This document shows, in pieces, positions 33,299 to 42,354 of a DNA stretch of 64,000 bases. Made by a program: the position numbers and the translations under genes. Within the stretch, counting starts at the first letter, position 1. Each line of letters starts with the position of its first letter. The notes under the pieces are model-generated. The model was given only the letters and a program-made list of their open reading frames with translations, ran no database searches and was not told the DNA's origin. Source of the DNA: Streptomyces filamentosus (GTDB taxonomy: Bacteria; Actinomycetota; Actinomycetes; Streptomycetales; Streptomycetaceae); NCBI RefSeq assembly GCF_014654895.1, contig NZ_BNBE01000002.1, positions 1,488,001 to 1,552,000 of the forward strand, given 5' to 3'.

Positions 33299-35028
33299 GC
33301 GGGCGGGGCCGCCGGGCGGTCCTGCCGCCGCCGGACTTCCAGGCAGCCGAGCGGATAGCCGCCGACGGGCTGCGGGTCACCGTGCTGAACAAGGAAGGCT
33401 TCAAGCGCGTCTTCGACTTCGCCGAGATCGCCGTGCCCCAGCCGATGCGCTCCTCCCTTGCGCGAGCGTTCGCCGCGCAGTCCATGGGGTGGAACAGCCA
33501 CGCGAGCGGTGAGTCGTACTGGCGGTCCATCGAGGTCTTCGCCCGGTTCCTCAAGGCGCAGGGCCACCCGGCCGACGATCTCGGCGACCTCACCTCGGCA
33601 ACGCTCCGGCTCTGGCGCAACAACCACATGGACACTCCTGGCGGGCGCGAGGCCCTGGCCAAGATCCGTACGCTGCTGAAACGCGAGCCGCAGCTGGCGC
33701 AGGGTCTGGCCGCCGAGGAGCTGGCCCGCCCGGTTCCGAAGAAGGGCAAGCCCTCCAAGCAGTCCTACCGGCCATCGGAGCGCGACCAGGTGCTGCTGGC
33801 CGCCGAACGGCAGTTCCGGGCCGCGCTGCTGCGGATCCGGGAGAACACCGCGCTGCTTGCCCGCTACCGGTCGGGCGTACTGGACCCGGACAGCCGTGAC
33901 TGGAGGGTCGGGGCGGTCCTCGAGTGCGTCGCCGCCACGGGCGAACTGCCCGGGTACCCGGACAAAGAGGGGAAGGTCTACACCCGAGCCGAAGGACTGC
34001 TGCGCGGGAAGAACGGCGGGAAGACGACCGGCCGGCTGTTCCTGAGCCGGGCGGAGCTGACGGCCTTGGCCGTGATGATGACGGACCGCTACGGCTGGAA
34101 TCTGTCGGTCTATGACCGTCTACACGTGCCCGTCACCACCCCGTCCGCAGGAGAGAGGGCCACGGTCACCTACGAGGTCCTGGTGGAGAAGCGCCGCTCG
34201 GGCGAGGGCCGCTGGTTCGACACGGAGAACTACACCGACTCCGGCGCGGACTCGCCCGGCCGGCTCATCACCCAGGCCATGGAAGCCACGCAGCACGGGC
34301 GAGCCCTGGCCGCTGCCCTGTCACCCGGCCACGACCTTCTGATGGTCGCGCGCAACCGGCGCCGCACCGACGTGGACTCCAACCTGGACCGGCCCCGGAA
34401 CGTCGGCCCGCTGTGCTTCGGGGTGTCCAAGGCCGACGCGCGAGTATGGGCGAGAAGTCACAAGATCGGCTCGCCCTTCCAGCGCGCCCGCAGGACCACC
34501 ATCACCACCACGGGCCAGCCACTGCAGCACAAACGCGGAACCCACGAGAGCGTCTACGTCCTGCCCGACGAGAACGTCCAGGAGGCCGCGGTCGACGTGA
34601 TCGCTGCCGGCGCCGAGGAAGCCCTCGAACAGGCCCGCGATTACACCTTCAGGGGGCGGCTCACGGACGCGGCCGATGCGACCCACCAGGAGACCGCGAC
34701 CGCGGACTGCGCGGACGAGGAGACCAGCCCCTGGCCGGACCCGAGCGGGGGCTGCGGCGCCGACTTCCTGCTCTGCCTGTCCTGCGAGAACTCCCGGGTC
34801 CACACCGGCCACCACCCGCGCCTCGCGCTCCTGCGCCGGCAGCTGATATCGCTCCGCTCCAGCTGGCCGGAGAAGCTCTGGCGAAAGCGGTGGGACGAGC
34901 ACCTCCAACGGCTCGATGACCTGCGGACGAAGGTCAACGAGAGCACCTGGGACGTCGCTCTGGCCCGGATCACCGACCGCGACCAAATGATCGTCGACCA
35001 CCTGCTCAAGGGAGACCTCGCCCCGTGA
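33295..35028 (+). CDS. Second recombinase-module protein, TnpB-position, unknown family (577 aa)
   Basis: TTG start overlapping the small ORF. The N-terminal 130 residues look like a core-binding domain (SYWRSIEVFARFLKAQGHPA). The C-terminal half has basic segments and a Cys cluster (ADFLLCLSCENSRVHTGHH) that could bind zinc, but the complete R-H-R-Y set of a tyrosine recombinase is not evident. In Streptomyces such a long protein regularly separates two recombinase genes. It probably binds DNA and assists integration. The ending overlaps the next start by 4 bases (GTGA). Confidence 0.6.
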   Translation: MSGRGRRAVLPPPDFQAAERIAADGLRVTVLNKEGFKRVFDFAEIAVPQPMRSSLARAFAAQSMGWNSHASGESYWRSIEVFARFLKAQGHPADDLGDLTSATLRLWRNNHMDTPGGREALAKIRTLLKREPQLAQGLAAEELARPVPKKGKPSKQSYRPSERDQVLLAAERQFRAALLRIRENTALLARYRSGVLDPDSRDWRVGAVLECVAATGELPGYPDKEGKVYTRAEGLLRGKNGGKTTGRLFLSRAELTALAVMMTDRYGWNLSVYDRLHVPVTTPSAGERATVTYEVLVEKRRSGEGRWFDTENYTDSGADSPGRLITQAMEATQHGRALAAALSPGHDLLMVARNRRRTDVDSNLDRPRNVGPLCFGVSKADARVWARSHKIGSPFQRARRTTITTTGQPLQHKRGTHESVYVLPDENVQEAAVDVIAAGAEEALEQARDYTFRGRLTDAADATHQETATADCADEETSPWPDPSGGCGADFLLCLSCENSRVHTGHHPRLALLRRQLISLRSSWPEKLWRKRWDEHLQRLDDLRTKVNESTWDVALARITDRDQMIVDHLLKGDLAP

Positions 35029-37166
35029 CAACAGCTCTGACCCTCGAGGCCGATCCCTACATCCTTCCTCTGCCGGGGCCGGAGAGCCCGGTGGTCCTGG
35101 ACTGGTGGATCAGCGCCGGCAACGCCCACCCCAACTCCCGCTACAGCGATGACGTCTGGTCGATGGGACCGCTGATCGACAATCCCGGGGACAGCATCCA
35201 CAAGATCAATTTGAGGAGGTGCCCCGCCTCCCTGCGCAGCGAGCTCAGGCTCCTCATCTGGATCCTGATCAACGGCGAGCTGCGCCCCACCTACGTACAG
35301 GAACGGGGCTTTCAGAACCGGGGACGCGACGGCGTGACCAACATGCGCGACAACATCCTGCAGTGGTTGAAGTTCGCGCGCTGGCTCGACCGGCAAGAGG
35401 TGTCCCGGCTCAGCGACTGCACCGTGGAGCACTGGAAGGCGTACGCCGCCAAGTGCACCAGCGGCTGCTCGCGCGATCATGCCCAGACGATTCTGCGCTG
35501 GCTCTCGGACCTGTGGGCCTTCGACCAGCTGTCCCTCAGCCCCTGCGGCATTACGCAGCCGCCCTGGGAGAGTGAGGGCATCGACGACTACCTGCCGGCC
35601 GCCACCGGGAAGGCAGGCGGGGAGAACAAGACCGAGCCGCTGGACCCGACCGTGATCGGCCCCTTGCTGACCTGGTCGATCCGCCTGGTCGAGGACTTCT
35701 CCGACGACATCCTGGCCGCCTGGAACGAGCGCCGCCGCATGAACGCCCGCGTGAAGGCCACCCCGAGCACCCGAGGGGGCCTGGCAGCCGTCAAGAACTA
35801 TCTGCAGCCACTCCTCGATTCCGGGGCCCTCCTACCCGCCACCGTGAGCCGAAAGCACGGCATCACCCTGGCCCACCACTACGTCGCCGCGGTCACGGGA
35901 GCCAGCTGGAACCAGGTCCACGACTTCGCCTTTCGACAAGGGCTGCGTGCTCTCGTCGCCCGGCGGCCCGGCCCCAGCCCGATGCAGGTGCCGGTGACGG
36001 GCCGGATCGAGGGGCGGCCCTGGCGCGAGTTCATGGACTACGAGGAGACGCCGATCCTGGTACGGCACCTGGCCACGGCCGCCGCCATCGTGATCCTGTA
36101 CTTGACCGGGATGCGCCCCCAGGAGGCCCAATCGCTGCGGTCCGGCTGCTGCCCCGATCCGGAACCCAACGAGGACGGCTCCATTCCGCGGCATCTGATC
36201 CGAGCCCACCACTACAAGAACGTCCGCGACTCCGACGGCCACCACATCTCCGCTGGTGAGGAGCGTGCCGTCCCCTGGGTCGCGATCACCCCTGTCGTGA
36301 ACGCCATCCGTGTCCTGGAACGCCTCGTCCCCAAGGGCGAGCTGTTGTTCAGCTCCACCCACCACGACATCGTCGGCCAGCGCAAGCACCACGGCGCGCT
36401 GAAGCGCGCCAGCCTCGGCCGTCGCGTCGAGAATCTCGTGTCATGGATCAACCAGGAGGCCACCGCCCAGGGCGTGCCCGCCCAGACGGTGCCGGAGGAC
36501 CCGCACGGCAACCTGGGACTGAGCCGTCTGCGTAGAACCTTGGCCTGGCACATTGCCCGCCGCCCCGGCGGCCTGGTCGCCCTCGCCATCCAGTACGGAC
36601 ACATGCGCACCGCCCTGGACGCCCGCACCTCCACCGGCTATGGCAGCCGCGAGCGCCGGGGGTTCCACGGGGAGCTCGACGTCGAGACCGCACTCGCCGC
36701 AGCGCAGACCGCAGCACGGCTGCGCGACGCCGCAGCGGCCGGCGAGAAGATCTCCGGTCCCGCTGCTCGGCGGGCTCTCATCGGAGCCGCTTCAATCCCC
36801 GGCTTCGAAGGCGCCCTGACCACCCCGAAGGCCGCCGCCAAGTTCCTCGCGCGCGACGGCCTCGTCCTCTTCGACAATCCGGACGCGTTCCTCATCTGCG
36901 CCTTCAAGCGCGACACCGCCCTGTGCGACCCGGACCCCGGGGCGACGGCACCCAACCAGTTCGCCTGCCAGCTCGGGTGCGGCAACGCGATCCGCACCGA
37001 CAGCCACGCGCAGGCCGCTCGAGAGCGCGCTGATCGGCTCGATGCGAAGGCAGCCCTCGTGCCACAGCCCTTGGGTGACCGGTTTCGCCGAACAGCCGGC
37101 CGCTTCCGTGCACTCGCCGACGCGCACGACGCCGCCGGCCAGCCCGCCGAGGAGGCCATCGCATGA
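35025..37166 (+). CDS. Third recombinase-module protein, large tyrosine recombinase (713 aa)
   Basis: GTG start overlapping by 4 bases. The catalytic region between about 360 and 560 contains LTGMRPQEAQSLR (first Arg), LSRLRRTLAWHIARRPGG (HxxR region; the His is replaced by Arg), and YGHMRTALDARTSTGYGSR (His and a Tyr). The C-terminus has a Cys-rich end (CAFKRDTALCDPD, FACQLGCGNAI) likely to bind zinc and a long helical tail. Size and order fit a distant TnpB-like recombinase. Part of one translationally coupled unit. Confidence 0.78.
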   Translation: MTTALTLEADPYILPLPGPESPVVLDWWISAGNAHPNSRYSDDVWSMGPLIDNPGDSIHKINLRRCPASLRSELRLLIWILINGELRPTYVQERGFQNRGRDGVTNMRDNILQWLKFARWLDRQEVSRLSDCTVEHWKAYAAKCTSGCSRDHAQTILRWLSDLWAFDQLSLSPCGITQPPWESEGIDDYLPAATGKAGGENKTEPLDPTVIGPLLTWSIRLVEDFSDDILAAWNERRRMNARVKATPSTRGGLAAVKNYLQPLLDSGALLPATVSRKHGITLAHHYVAAVTGASWNQVHDFAFRQGLRALVARRPGPSPMQVPVTGRIEGRPWREFMDYEETPILVRHLATAAAIVILYLTGMRPQEAQSLRSGCCPDPEPNEDGSIPRHLIRAHHYKNVRDSDGHHISAGEERAVPWVAITPVVNAIRVLERLVPKGELLFSSTHHDIVGQRKHHGALKRASLGRRVENLVSWINQEATAQGVPAQTVPEDPHGNLGLSRLRRTLAWHIARRPGGLVALAIQYGHMRTALDARTSTGYGSRERRGFHGELDVETALAAAQTAARLRDAAAAGEKISGPAARRALIGAASIPGFEGALTTPKAAAKFLARDGLVLFDNPDAFLICAFKRDTALCDPDPGATAPNQFACQLGCGNAIRTDSHAQAARERADRLDAKAALVPQPLGDRFRRTAGRFRALADAHDAAGQPAEEAIA

Positions 37167-37570
37167 ACCAGCAGCACGAGGACGAACGCTCCCGCATCCG
37201 CGCGGCCATGGACCGTCTCCTGGCCGGCCAGCCCACCTGCTCCAACGGCAGCCTCACGGCGGTCGCGCTCGCCGCAGAGGCCGGTGTCCACCGCATGGCG
37301 CTGCAAAAGCGCCACGCCGACCTCAAGGAGGAGTTCTACGCGCGGGTGCGTACAGAGACGAACCAGACGCCGGAAATCGAAACGCGGCTTCGCAAAGAGG
37401 TCGTCCGCCTGAAGGAAGCCCTCAAGGACTCCCAGGCTGCCGAGGCTGCCTCCCGGCATCGAGCGGAGCAGATGGCCCTCGCAGCAGCCGTCCTCATCCT
37501 TCGGCGACCCGGCCACCACGACCAGCCTGTCCCCGACAACGTCATCCCGCTCCGCCCCTCTAGCGATTAA
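37163..37570 (+). CDS. TnpC-like coiled-coil protein of the recombinase module (135 aa)
   Basis: ATG overlaps the previous stop by 4 bases. A short helix-turn-helix-like start (GSLTAVALAAEAGVHRMALQ) is followed by a coiled-coil helix (TRLRKEVVRLKEALKDSQAA) and a disordered tail. Length and position match TnpC of Tn554 (about 125 aa), which influences the orientation and frequency of insertion. It ends 78 bases before the convergent arsT gene, with a terminator between. Confidence 0.65.
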   Translation: MNQQHEDERSRIRAAMDRLLAGQPTCSNGSLTAVALAAEAGVHRMALQKRHADLKEEFYARVRTETNQTPEIETRLRKEVVRLKEALKDSQAAEAASRHRAEQMALAAAVLILRRPGHHDQPVPDNVIPLRPSSD

Positions 37571-37603
37571 GGAGAGCATGCCGTCACCGGTTGCCGAGCT
37601 CGA

Positions 37604-37632
37604 GGGGCCGCCCAGAGCTTCCGGACGGCCCC
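37604..37632. terminator. Stem-loop between convergent genes
   Basis: GGGGCCG and CGGCCCC form 7-base arms around a 15-base loop between the TnpC-like gene (rightward) and arsT (leftward). It is a reasonable bidirectional terminator, although no T-run follows. Confidence 0.45.
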
Positions 37633-37647
37633 GCCTGCGAGTACCGC

Positions 37648-38631
37648 TCAGGCCGGGACGGCAGCGGTTGCCGGCTCAGTTTCGGCTGTGCCGCGAGCGG
37701 CGAGGTAGCGCTCGGCGTCCAGGGCCGCGGCCGCGCCGGTGCCGGCGGCGGTGATGGCCTGGCGGTAGGTGTGGTCGACGACGTCGCCGGCGGCGAACAC
37801 CCCGGGCAGGCTCGTACGCGTCGTCGGGGAGGCCACCTGGATGTAGCCCTCGCCGTCCAGCTCGAGCTGGCCGGTGAACAGCTCTGTGCGCGGGTCGTGG
37901 CCGATGGCGATGAACAGGCCCGTCACGTCCAGTGCGCGGGTGGCGCCGGTGAAGGCATCGCGCAGGACGACGCCGCCGAGCATGCCGTTCGTCTCCTTGA
38001 TCTCGGCGATCTCGCTGTCGAACGCGAAGGAGATCTTGTCGTCGGCGAACGCCCGGTCCTGCATGACCCTGGAGGCGCGCAGGGTGGAGCGGCGGTGGAC
38101 GACGGTGACCGAGCGGGCGAAGCGGGTGAGGAAGGTGGCCTCCTCCATCGCGGTGTCGCCGCCGCCGACCACGACGATGTCGCGATCGCGGAAGAAGAAC
38201 CCGTCGCAGGTCGCGCACCAGGACACCCCGCGGCCGGACAGCTCGTCCTCCTTCGGCAGGCCGAGCTTGCGGTAGCCGGAGCCCGTGGCGATGATCACCG
38301 TCTTCGCGCGGTGGACGGTGCCCGCGGAGTCGGTGAGGAGCTTGATGTCGCCGGTGAGGTCCACCTCGACGATGTCGTCGTCGATCATCTCGGCGCCGAA
38401 CTTCTGGGCCTGGGCCCGCATGTTCTCCATCAGGACCGGCCCGTCGACGCCCTCGGGGAAGCCGGGGAAGTTCTCGACCTCGGTCGTGGTGGTCAGAGAG
38501 CCGCCGACGAAGATGGAGCTGCCGAAGAGCAGGGGCTTGAGCTGGGCGCGGGCGGTGTAGAGGGCGGCTGTGTATCCGGCGGGGCCGGAGCCGATGATGA
38601 CGACCTCGCGCACCTGGTCGGGCTGGGTCAC
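37648..38631 (-). CDS. arsT: Thioredoxin reductase of the arsenic cluster
   Basis: 327 residues, normal for bacterial TrxB. FAD site GSGPAG at 14-19, redox pair C139-A-T-C142, NADPH site VVVGGGDTAME, and the closing FAD motif PGVFAAGDVVD. It reduces thioredoxin, which Streptomyces ArsC needs to regenerate its catalytic cysteine. The GTG start at VTQPDQ is 10 bases after AGGAGG; another GTG nine bases upstream is too close to that site. It sits directly downstream of arsC, six bases apart. The name arsT follows the known Streptomyces arsRBOCT organisation. Confidence 0.9.
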   Translation of the reverse strand: MTQPDQVREVVIIGSGPAGYTAALYTARAQLKPLLFGSSIFVGGSLTTTTEVENFPGFPEGVDGPVLMENMRAQAQKFGAEMIDDDIVEVDLTGDIKLLTDSAGTVHRAKTVIIATGSGYRKLGLPKEDELSGRGVSWCATCDGFFFRDRDIVVVGGGDTAMEEATFLTRFARSVTVVHRRSTLRASRVMQDRAFADDKISFAFDSEIAEIKETNGMLGGVVLRDAFTGATRALDVTGLFIAIGHDPRTELFTGQLELDGEGYIQVASPTTRTSLPGVFAAGDVVDHTYRQAITAAGTGAAAALDAERYLAARGTAETEPATAAVPA

Positions 38632-38636
38632 GGGGC

Positions 38637-39056
38637 TCACGCCTCCTGCTTCGCGTCGATCTCGGCGATGAGGTCCTCGATGCGGGTCTTGATCTCGTCG
38701 CGGATGGGGCGGACGGACTCCACGCCCTTGCCGGCGGGGTCTTCGAGGGCCCAGTCGAGGTACTTCTTGCCGGGGAAGATCGGGCAGGCGTCGCCGCAGC
38801 CCATGGTGATGACGTAGTCGGACGCCTGGACGGCCTCGGTGGTGAGGATCTTCGGCGTGGCGGCGGAGATGTCGATGCCGACCTCGGCCATCGCCTCGAC
38901 GGCTGCGGGGTTGACCTGGTCGCCGGGGATGGAGCCGGCGGAGCGGACCTCGATGCGGTCGCCCGCGAGGTGCTGGAGGAATCCGGCGGCCATCTGCGAG
39001 CGGCCGGCGTTGTGGACGCAGACGAACAGCACGGAGGCGAGCGGGGCGGAGGACAT
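38637..39056 (-). CDS. arsC: Arsenate reductase, thioredoxin-coupled LMW-phosphatase type
   Basis: 139 residues. The P-loop FVCVHNAGRSQ has catalytic C13 and R19, and MGCGDACP holds the two further Cys used in the intramolecular disulphide relay. It reduces arsenate to arsenite, which the ACR3 pump then exports. I chose the ATG at MSSAPLAS; an in-frame GTG 15 bases upstream would add MKEER and overlaps the AAGGAAG ribosome site. It lies upstream of arsT in a leftward unit with a second arsC-like gene. Confidence 0.9.
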   Translation of the reverse strand: MSSAPLASVLFVCVHNAGRSQMAAGFLQHLAGDRIEVRSAGSIPGDQVNPAAVEAMAEVGIDISAATPKILTTEAVQASDYVITMGCGDACPIFPGKKYLDWALEDPAGKGVESVRPIRDEIKTRIEDLIAEIDAKQEA

Positions 39057-39101
39057 GCGTTCTTCCTTCACAAGGTGAGTGGCAGGTGATGCAGAGGGGG
39101 G

Positions 39102-39737
39102 TCAGGTGCTCGGCAGGCCGGCGAGCAGGTCGGTGATGCGGCGGTCGATGTCGTCGCGGATGGCGCGGACGACCGCGATCGGGGCGCCGTCGGGATCGGC
39201 CACGGGCCAGTCCAGGTAGCGGCGGCCGGGCACGACGGGGCAGGCGTCGCCGCAACCCATGGTGATCACGATGTCCGCCGCGCGCACGACCTCGTCGGTC
39301 AGCGGCTTGGGGAACGCGCCTGCCGCATCGGCGCCGGCCTCGGTGAGGACCTGCACGATGTGCGGCTCGATCCCGGGCCCGGCGTGGGTGCCCGCGGAGG
39401 AGACGGTGACCCGGCCTCCCGCCCGGTGCTGAAGGAGGGCTGCGGCGAGCTGGGAGCGGCCGGCGTTGTGGCTGCACACGAACAGCACCCGCGCCAGCCC
39501 CGATCCCGGCGCGCCCTGGACATGGGCGAGCGCGTCGAGGCGTTCGGCGGTGAAGCGCTCGGCCAGCACGACCAGGTGCGTGGTCACCGAGGCGGTCTCG
39601 GCCAGGCGCCGGTAGGAGTCGGTGAGCAGGCCCTGGACGGTCTCGGCCGAGAAGCGGCCGGCGTGCCGGGTGGCGAGCCGTGCGGCGCCGGCGGCCAGGC
39701 GCTCATCGGGCAGGGCGGGGGTGAAAGCGGCGGACAT
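39102..39737 (-). CDS. Arsenate reductase with N-terminal three-helix domain (211 aa)
   Basis: The C-terminal part (about 80-205) is an ArsC/LMW-phosphatase domain with LFVCSHNAGRSQ (catalytic C88) and MGCGDACPVVPG. The N-terminal 75 residues are a helical domain (RFSAETVQGLLTDSYRRLAE...), as in longer actinobacterial arsenate reductases. It is the first gene of the leftward unit and is divergent from arsR with 75 bases between. It probably duplicates the function of the neighbouring ArsC, perhaps with a different reductant. Confidence 0.85.
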   Translation of the reverse strand: MSAAFTPALPDERLAAGAARLATRHAGRFSAETVQGLLTDSYRRLAETASVTTHLVVLAERFTAERLDALAHVQGAPGSGLARVLFVCSHNAGRSQLAAALLQHRAGGRVTVSSAGTHAGPGIEPHIVQVLTEAGADAAGAFPKPLTDEVVRAADIVITMGCGDACPVVPGRRYLDWPVADPDGAPIAVVRAIRDDIDRRITDLLAGLPST

Positions 39738-39804
39738 GGAAAGACCCCTTCGACGGGCCTACGGGTCAGCCCCGGCTGGTATCAGCGCCGGGTGATGTGA
39801 CAGT

Positions 39805-39836
39805 ATCAGTCCATGATGACGTCAGTCGACACTGAT
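39805..39836. promoter_or_regulatory. Inverted ATCAGT/ACTGAT repeat at the arsR start
   Basis: ATCAGT at 39805-39810 and ACTGAT at 39831-39836 flank the arsR start codons, and a further ATCAG occurs at 39781. Sites near the start codon are common for ArsR-type autoregulation. The region also contains the divergent promoters of the two ars units. Assignment as the operator is tentative. Confidence 0.35.
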
Positions 39837-40121
39837 CTGATCCGGGTGCTGGCCGACCCGCTCAGGCTCCAGATCGTGACCCTGCTCGCCCGCGAGACGC
39901 TGTGCACCACGCACCTGGTGGAGGAGACCGGCGCCCGGCAGACCAACCTCTCCAACCACCTGAGAGTCCTGCGTGAGGCCGGGGTCGTCGAGACCGAGCC
40001 GTGCGGACGCTTCACCTACTACAAGCTCCGCCCGGATGTCATCGCCCAGCTCGCCGGGCAGTTCGCCGACCTGGCCGAACAGGCCCGTACCGCCGCCGAC
40101 AACAAGAGGGCCTGCCCGTGA
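39813..40121 (+). CDS. arsR: ArsR-family arsenic-responsive repressor
   Basis: 102 residues with the winged helix spanning ADPLRLQIVTLLA through TNLSNHLRVLREAGVV and FTYYKLRPD. Cys residues at about 31 (ETLCTTHL) and 64 (EPCGRF) could bind As(III), though the classical CxC of E. coli ArsR is absent. Two ATG codons in tandem can start it. It overlaps the ACR3 gene by 4 bases, so it is the first gene of arsR-ACR3-arsO and is divergent from the arsC/arsT unit. Confidence 0.85.
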   Translation: MMTSVDTDLIRVLADPLRLQIVTLLARETLCTTHLVEETGARQTNLSNHLRVLREAGVVETEPCGRFTYYKLRPDVIAQLAGQFADLAEQARTAADNKRACP

Positions 40122-41215
40122 CCCGCACCGAAGCGCCCGCGACGACCCGGGAAGCATCCGTCGTCGCCAAGCTCTCCACGCTCGACCGCTACCTCGCCGT
40201 GTGGATCCTCATCGCCATGGCCGTCGGCCTCGGCCTCGGCCGTCTCATCCCCGGACTGAACGACGCGCTGGCCAAGGTGGAGATCGGCGGCATCTCCCTG
40301 CCGATCGCGCTCGGCCTGCTGATCATGATGTACCCGGTCCTGGCCAAGGTCCGCTACGACAAGCTCGACGCCGTCACCAGCGACCGCAAGCTGATGATCT
40401 CCTCCCTTGTCATCAACTGGGTTCTGGGACCGGCGGTGATGTTCGCCCTGGCGTGGATCTTCCTGCCGGACCTGCCCGAGTACCGCACCGGCCTGATCAT
40501 CGTCGGCCTCGCCCGCTGCATCGCCATGGTCATCATCTGGAACGACCTCGCCTGCGGCGACCGTGAGGCCGCCGCCGTCCTCGTCGCGCTGAACTCCGTC
40601 TTCCAGGTCTTGGCGTTCGGCCTGCTGGGCTGGTTCTATCTCGACCTGCTGCCCGGCTGGCTGGGCCTCGGCGACGGCGAGCACCTCGACATCTCCATGT
40701 GGAAGATCGCCCTCAACGTCGTCATCTTCCTCGGCATCCCGCTCGCCGCCGGGTTCCTCACCCGCCGCCTGGGCGAGAAGAAGCTCGGCCGCGCTGGCTA
40801 CGAGGCGAAGTTCCTGCCGAAGATCGGCCCGTGGGCCCTGTACGGGCTGCTGTTCACGATCGTCATCCTCTTCGCCCTGCAAGGCAAGACGATCACCTCG
40901 CAGCCGCTGGACGTGGCCCGGATCGCGATGCCGCTGCTGGTGTACTTCGCCGTGATGTTCTTCGGCACCTTCCTCCTGGGCAAGGGCCTGGGCCTGGCCT
41001 ACGACCGCACCGCGACCCTGGCCTTCACCGCGGCGGGCAACAACTTCGAGCTGGCCATCGCGGTCGCCATCGCCACCTTCGGCGTCACCTCCGGCCAGGC
41101 CCTGTCCGGCGTCGTCGGACCGCTCATCGAAGTCCCGGTCCTGATCGGCCTGGTCTACGTCGCGCTCGCCTGGCGCAGGAAGTTCGCCCCGGGCGCGGTG
41201 ACGACGGCTCCGTGA
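40118..41215 (+). CDS. ACR3-family arsenite efflux permease
   Basis: 365 residues with ten membrane helices. The family landmarks are ARCIAMVIIWNDLACGD (conserved Cys and Asp), AAGNNFELAIAVAIATFG and GPLIEVPVLIGL. It exports arsenite using the membrane potential. GTG start overlapping arsR, and its stop overlaps the GTG of the next gene (4 bases each), so arsR, pump and arsO are translated together. In Streptomyces arsRBOCT systems this gene takes the arsB position. Confidence 0.92.
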   Translation: MTRTEAPATTREASVVAKLSTLDRYLAVWILIAMAVGLGLGRLIPGLNDALAKVEIGGISLPIALGLLIMMYPVLAKVRYDKLDAVTSDRKLMISSLVINWVLGPAVMFALAWIFLPDLPEYRTGLIIVGLARCIAMVIIWNDLACGDREAAAVLVALNSVFQVLAFGLLGWFYLDLLPGWLGLGDGEHLDISMWKIALNVVIFLGIPLAAGFLTRRLGEKKLGRAGYEAKFLPKIGPWALYGLLFTIVILFALQGKTITSQPLDVARIAMPLLVYFAVMFFGTFLLGKGLGLAYDRTATLAFTAAGNNFELAIAVAIATFGVTSGQALSGVVGPLIEVPVLIGLVYVALAWRRKFAPGAVTTAP

Positions 41216-42276
41216 CGCAGCACACGGATGTGGTGGTGGTCGGCGGCGGCCAGGCAGGGCTCGCCGCCGGCTACCACCTGCGCCGGCGCGGCCTCGACCA
41301 CGTGATCCTGGACGCGGAGACGGCGCCGGGCGGGTCCTGGCAGCACATGTGGGAATCCCTGCACCTGTTCTCCCCGGCCGAGCACTCCTCGCTGCCCGGC
41401 CGGCTCATGCCCGTCCAGACGGGCGAGACCTACCCGGACGCCGGGCATGTGGTGGACTACCTCACCGACTACGAGAAGCGCTACGACCTGCCCGTGGCGC
41501 ACGGCACCCGCGTGAACGCCGTACGCCCAGGCGGCGAGAGGCTCCTGGTCGAGGCGGACACCGGCACCTGGCGGGCCCGCGCGGTCATCAGCGCCACCGG
41601 CACCTGGACGCGGCCCTTCATCCCCGCCGTCCCCGGCCGCGAGGTGTTCACCGGCCGCCAGCTGCACACCGTGGACTACCGCAGTCCGGCCGACTTCGCC
41701 GACCAGCGTGTCGTCGTGGTCAGCGGCGGCAACTCCGGCGCCCAGATCGCCGCCGACCTCGCCCTGGACGAACACGTCGAGGTGACCTGGGTGACCCAGC
41801 GCCCGCCGCGGTTCCTCCCCGACGACATCGACGGCCGCGCCCTGTTCGATGTCGCCACCGCCCGCCGCCGCGCCCTCGACGCAGGCCGCAGCGACACCGG
41901 CGGGGTCGCCTCGCTCGGCGACATCGTCGCCGTACCCCCGGTTCGGGCCGCCCGTGACGCCGGCCTCCTGACCGCGAAGCCGATGTTCGCCCGGCTCACC
42001 GCCGACGGCGCCTGGTGGGCCGACAACAGCCACACCGGCGCCGACGCGGTCATCTGGTGCACCGGCTTCCGCCCAGCCCTGTCCCACCTGGCACCGCTGA
42101 ACCTGCGCGGTCCGCGCGGCCACGTCCCCACCGACGGCACACGCGCCCTCGGCGAGCCGCGGCTGCACCTGCTCGGATACGGCGACTGGACCGGCCCGGC
42201 GTCGGCCACCCTGATCGGCGTCGGCCGCACCGCCCGGGACGCTGCCGGGGAGATCGCACACCTTCTGCACAGCTAG
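41212..42276 (+). CDS. arsO: ArsO-type flavin-dependent monooxygenase
   Basis: 354 residues. FAD site VVVGGGQAGLAAGY, then GGSWQHMWESLHLFSP typical of this class, NADPH site VVVVSGGNSGAQIAADLA, and IWCTGFRPALSHL near the end. Such flavoproteins accompany ACR3 and ArsC in Streptomyces; the reaction has not been settled but the genes add to resistance. It is coupled to the ACR3 gene and ends at a strong terminator. Confidence 0.85.
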   Translation: MTQHTDVVVVGGGQAGLAAGYHLRRRGLDHVILDAETAPGGSWQHMWESLHLFSPAEHSSLPGRLMPVQTGETYPDAGHVVDYLTDYEKRYDLPVAHGTRVNAVRPGGERLLVEADTGTWRARAVISATGTWTRPFIPAVPGREVFTGRQLHTVDYRSPADFADQRVVVVSGGNSGAQIAADLALDEHVEVTWVTQRPPRFLPDDIDGRALFDVATARRRALDAGRSDTGGVASLGDIVAVPPVRAARDAGLLTAKPMFARLTADGAWWADNSHTGADAVIWCTGFRPALSHLAPLNLRGPRGHVPTDGTRALGEPRLHLLGYGDWTGPASATLIGVGRTARDAAGEIAHLLHS

Positions 42277-42295
42277 CCGCTGCGCGAAACGACCG

Positions 42296-42335
42296 CCGGG
42301 TCGGTGCCCACACCCCAGGGTGGACACCGACCCGG
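42296..42335. terminator. Strong hairpin between arsO and the SulP gene
   Basis: CCGGGTCGGTG and CACCGACCCGG form a perfect 11-base stem with an 18-base loop, between two converging genes. It should work as a bidirectional terminator. Confidence 0.8.
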
Positions 42336-42354
42336 CACGGTTGTCTCGGTCGCG

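Noticed and set aside
42277..42354. Small RNA gene in the arsO/SulP gap
   Set aside because: The only structure is the long hairpin, which is explained as a terminator between converging genes.
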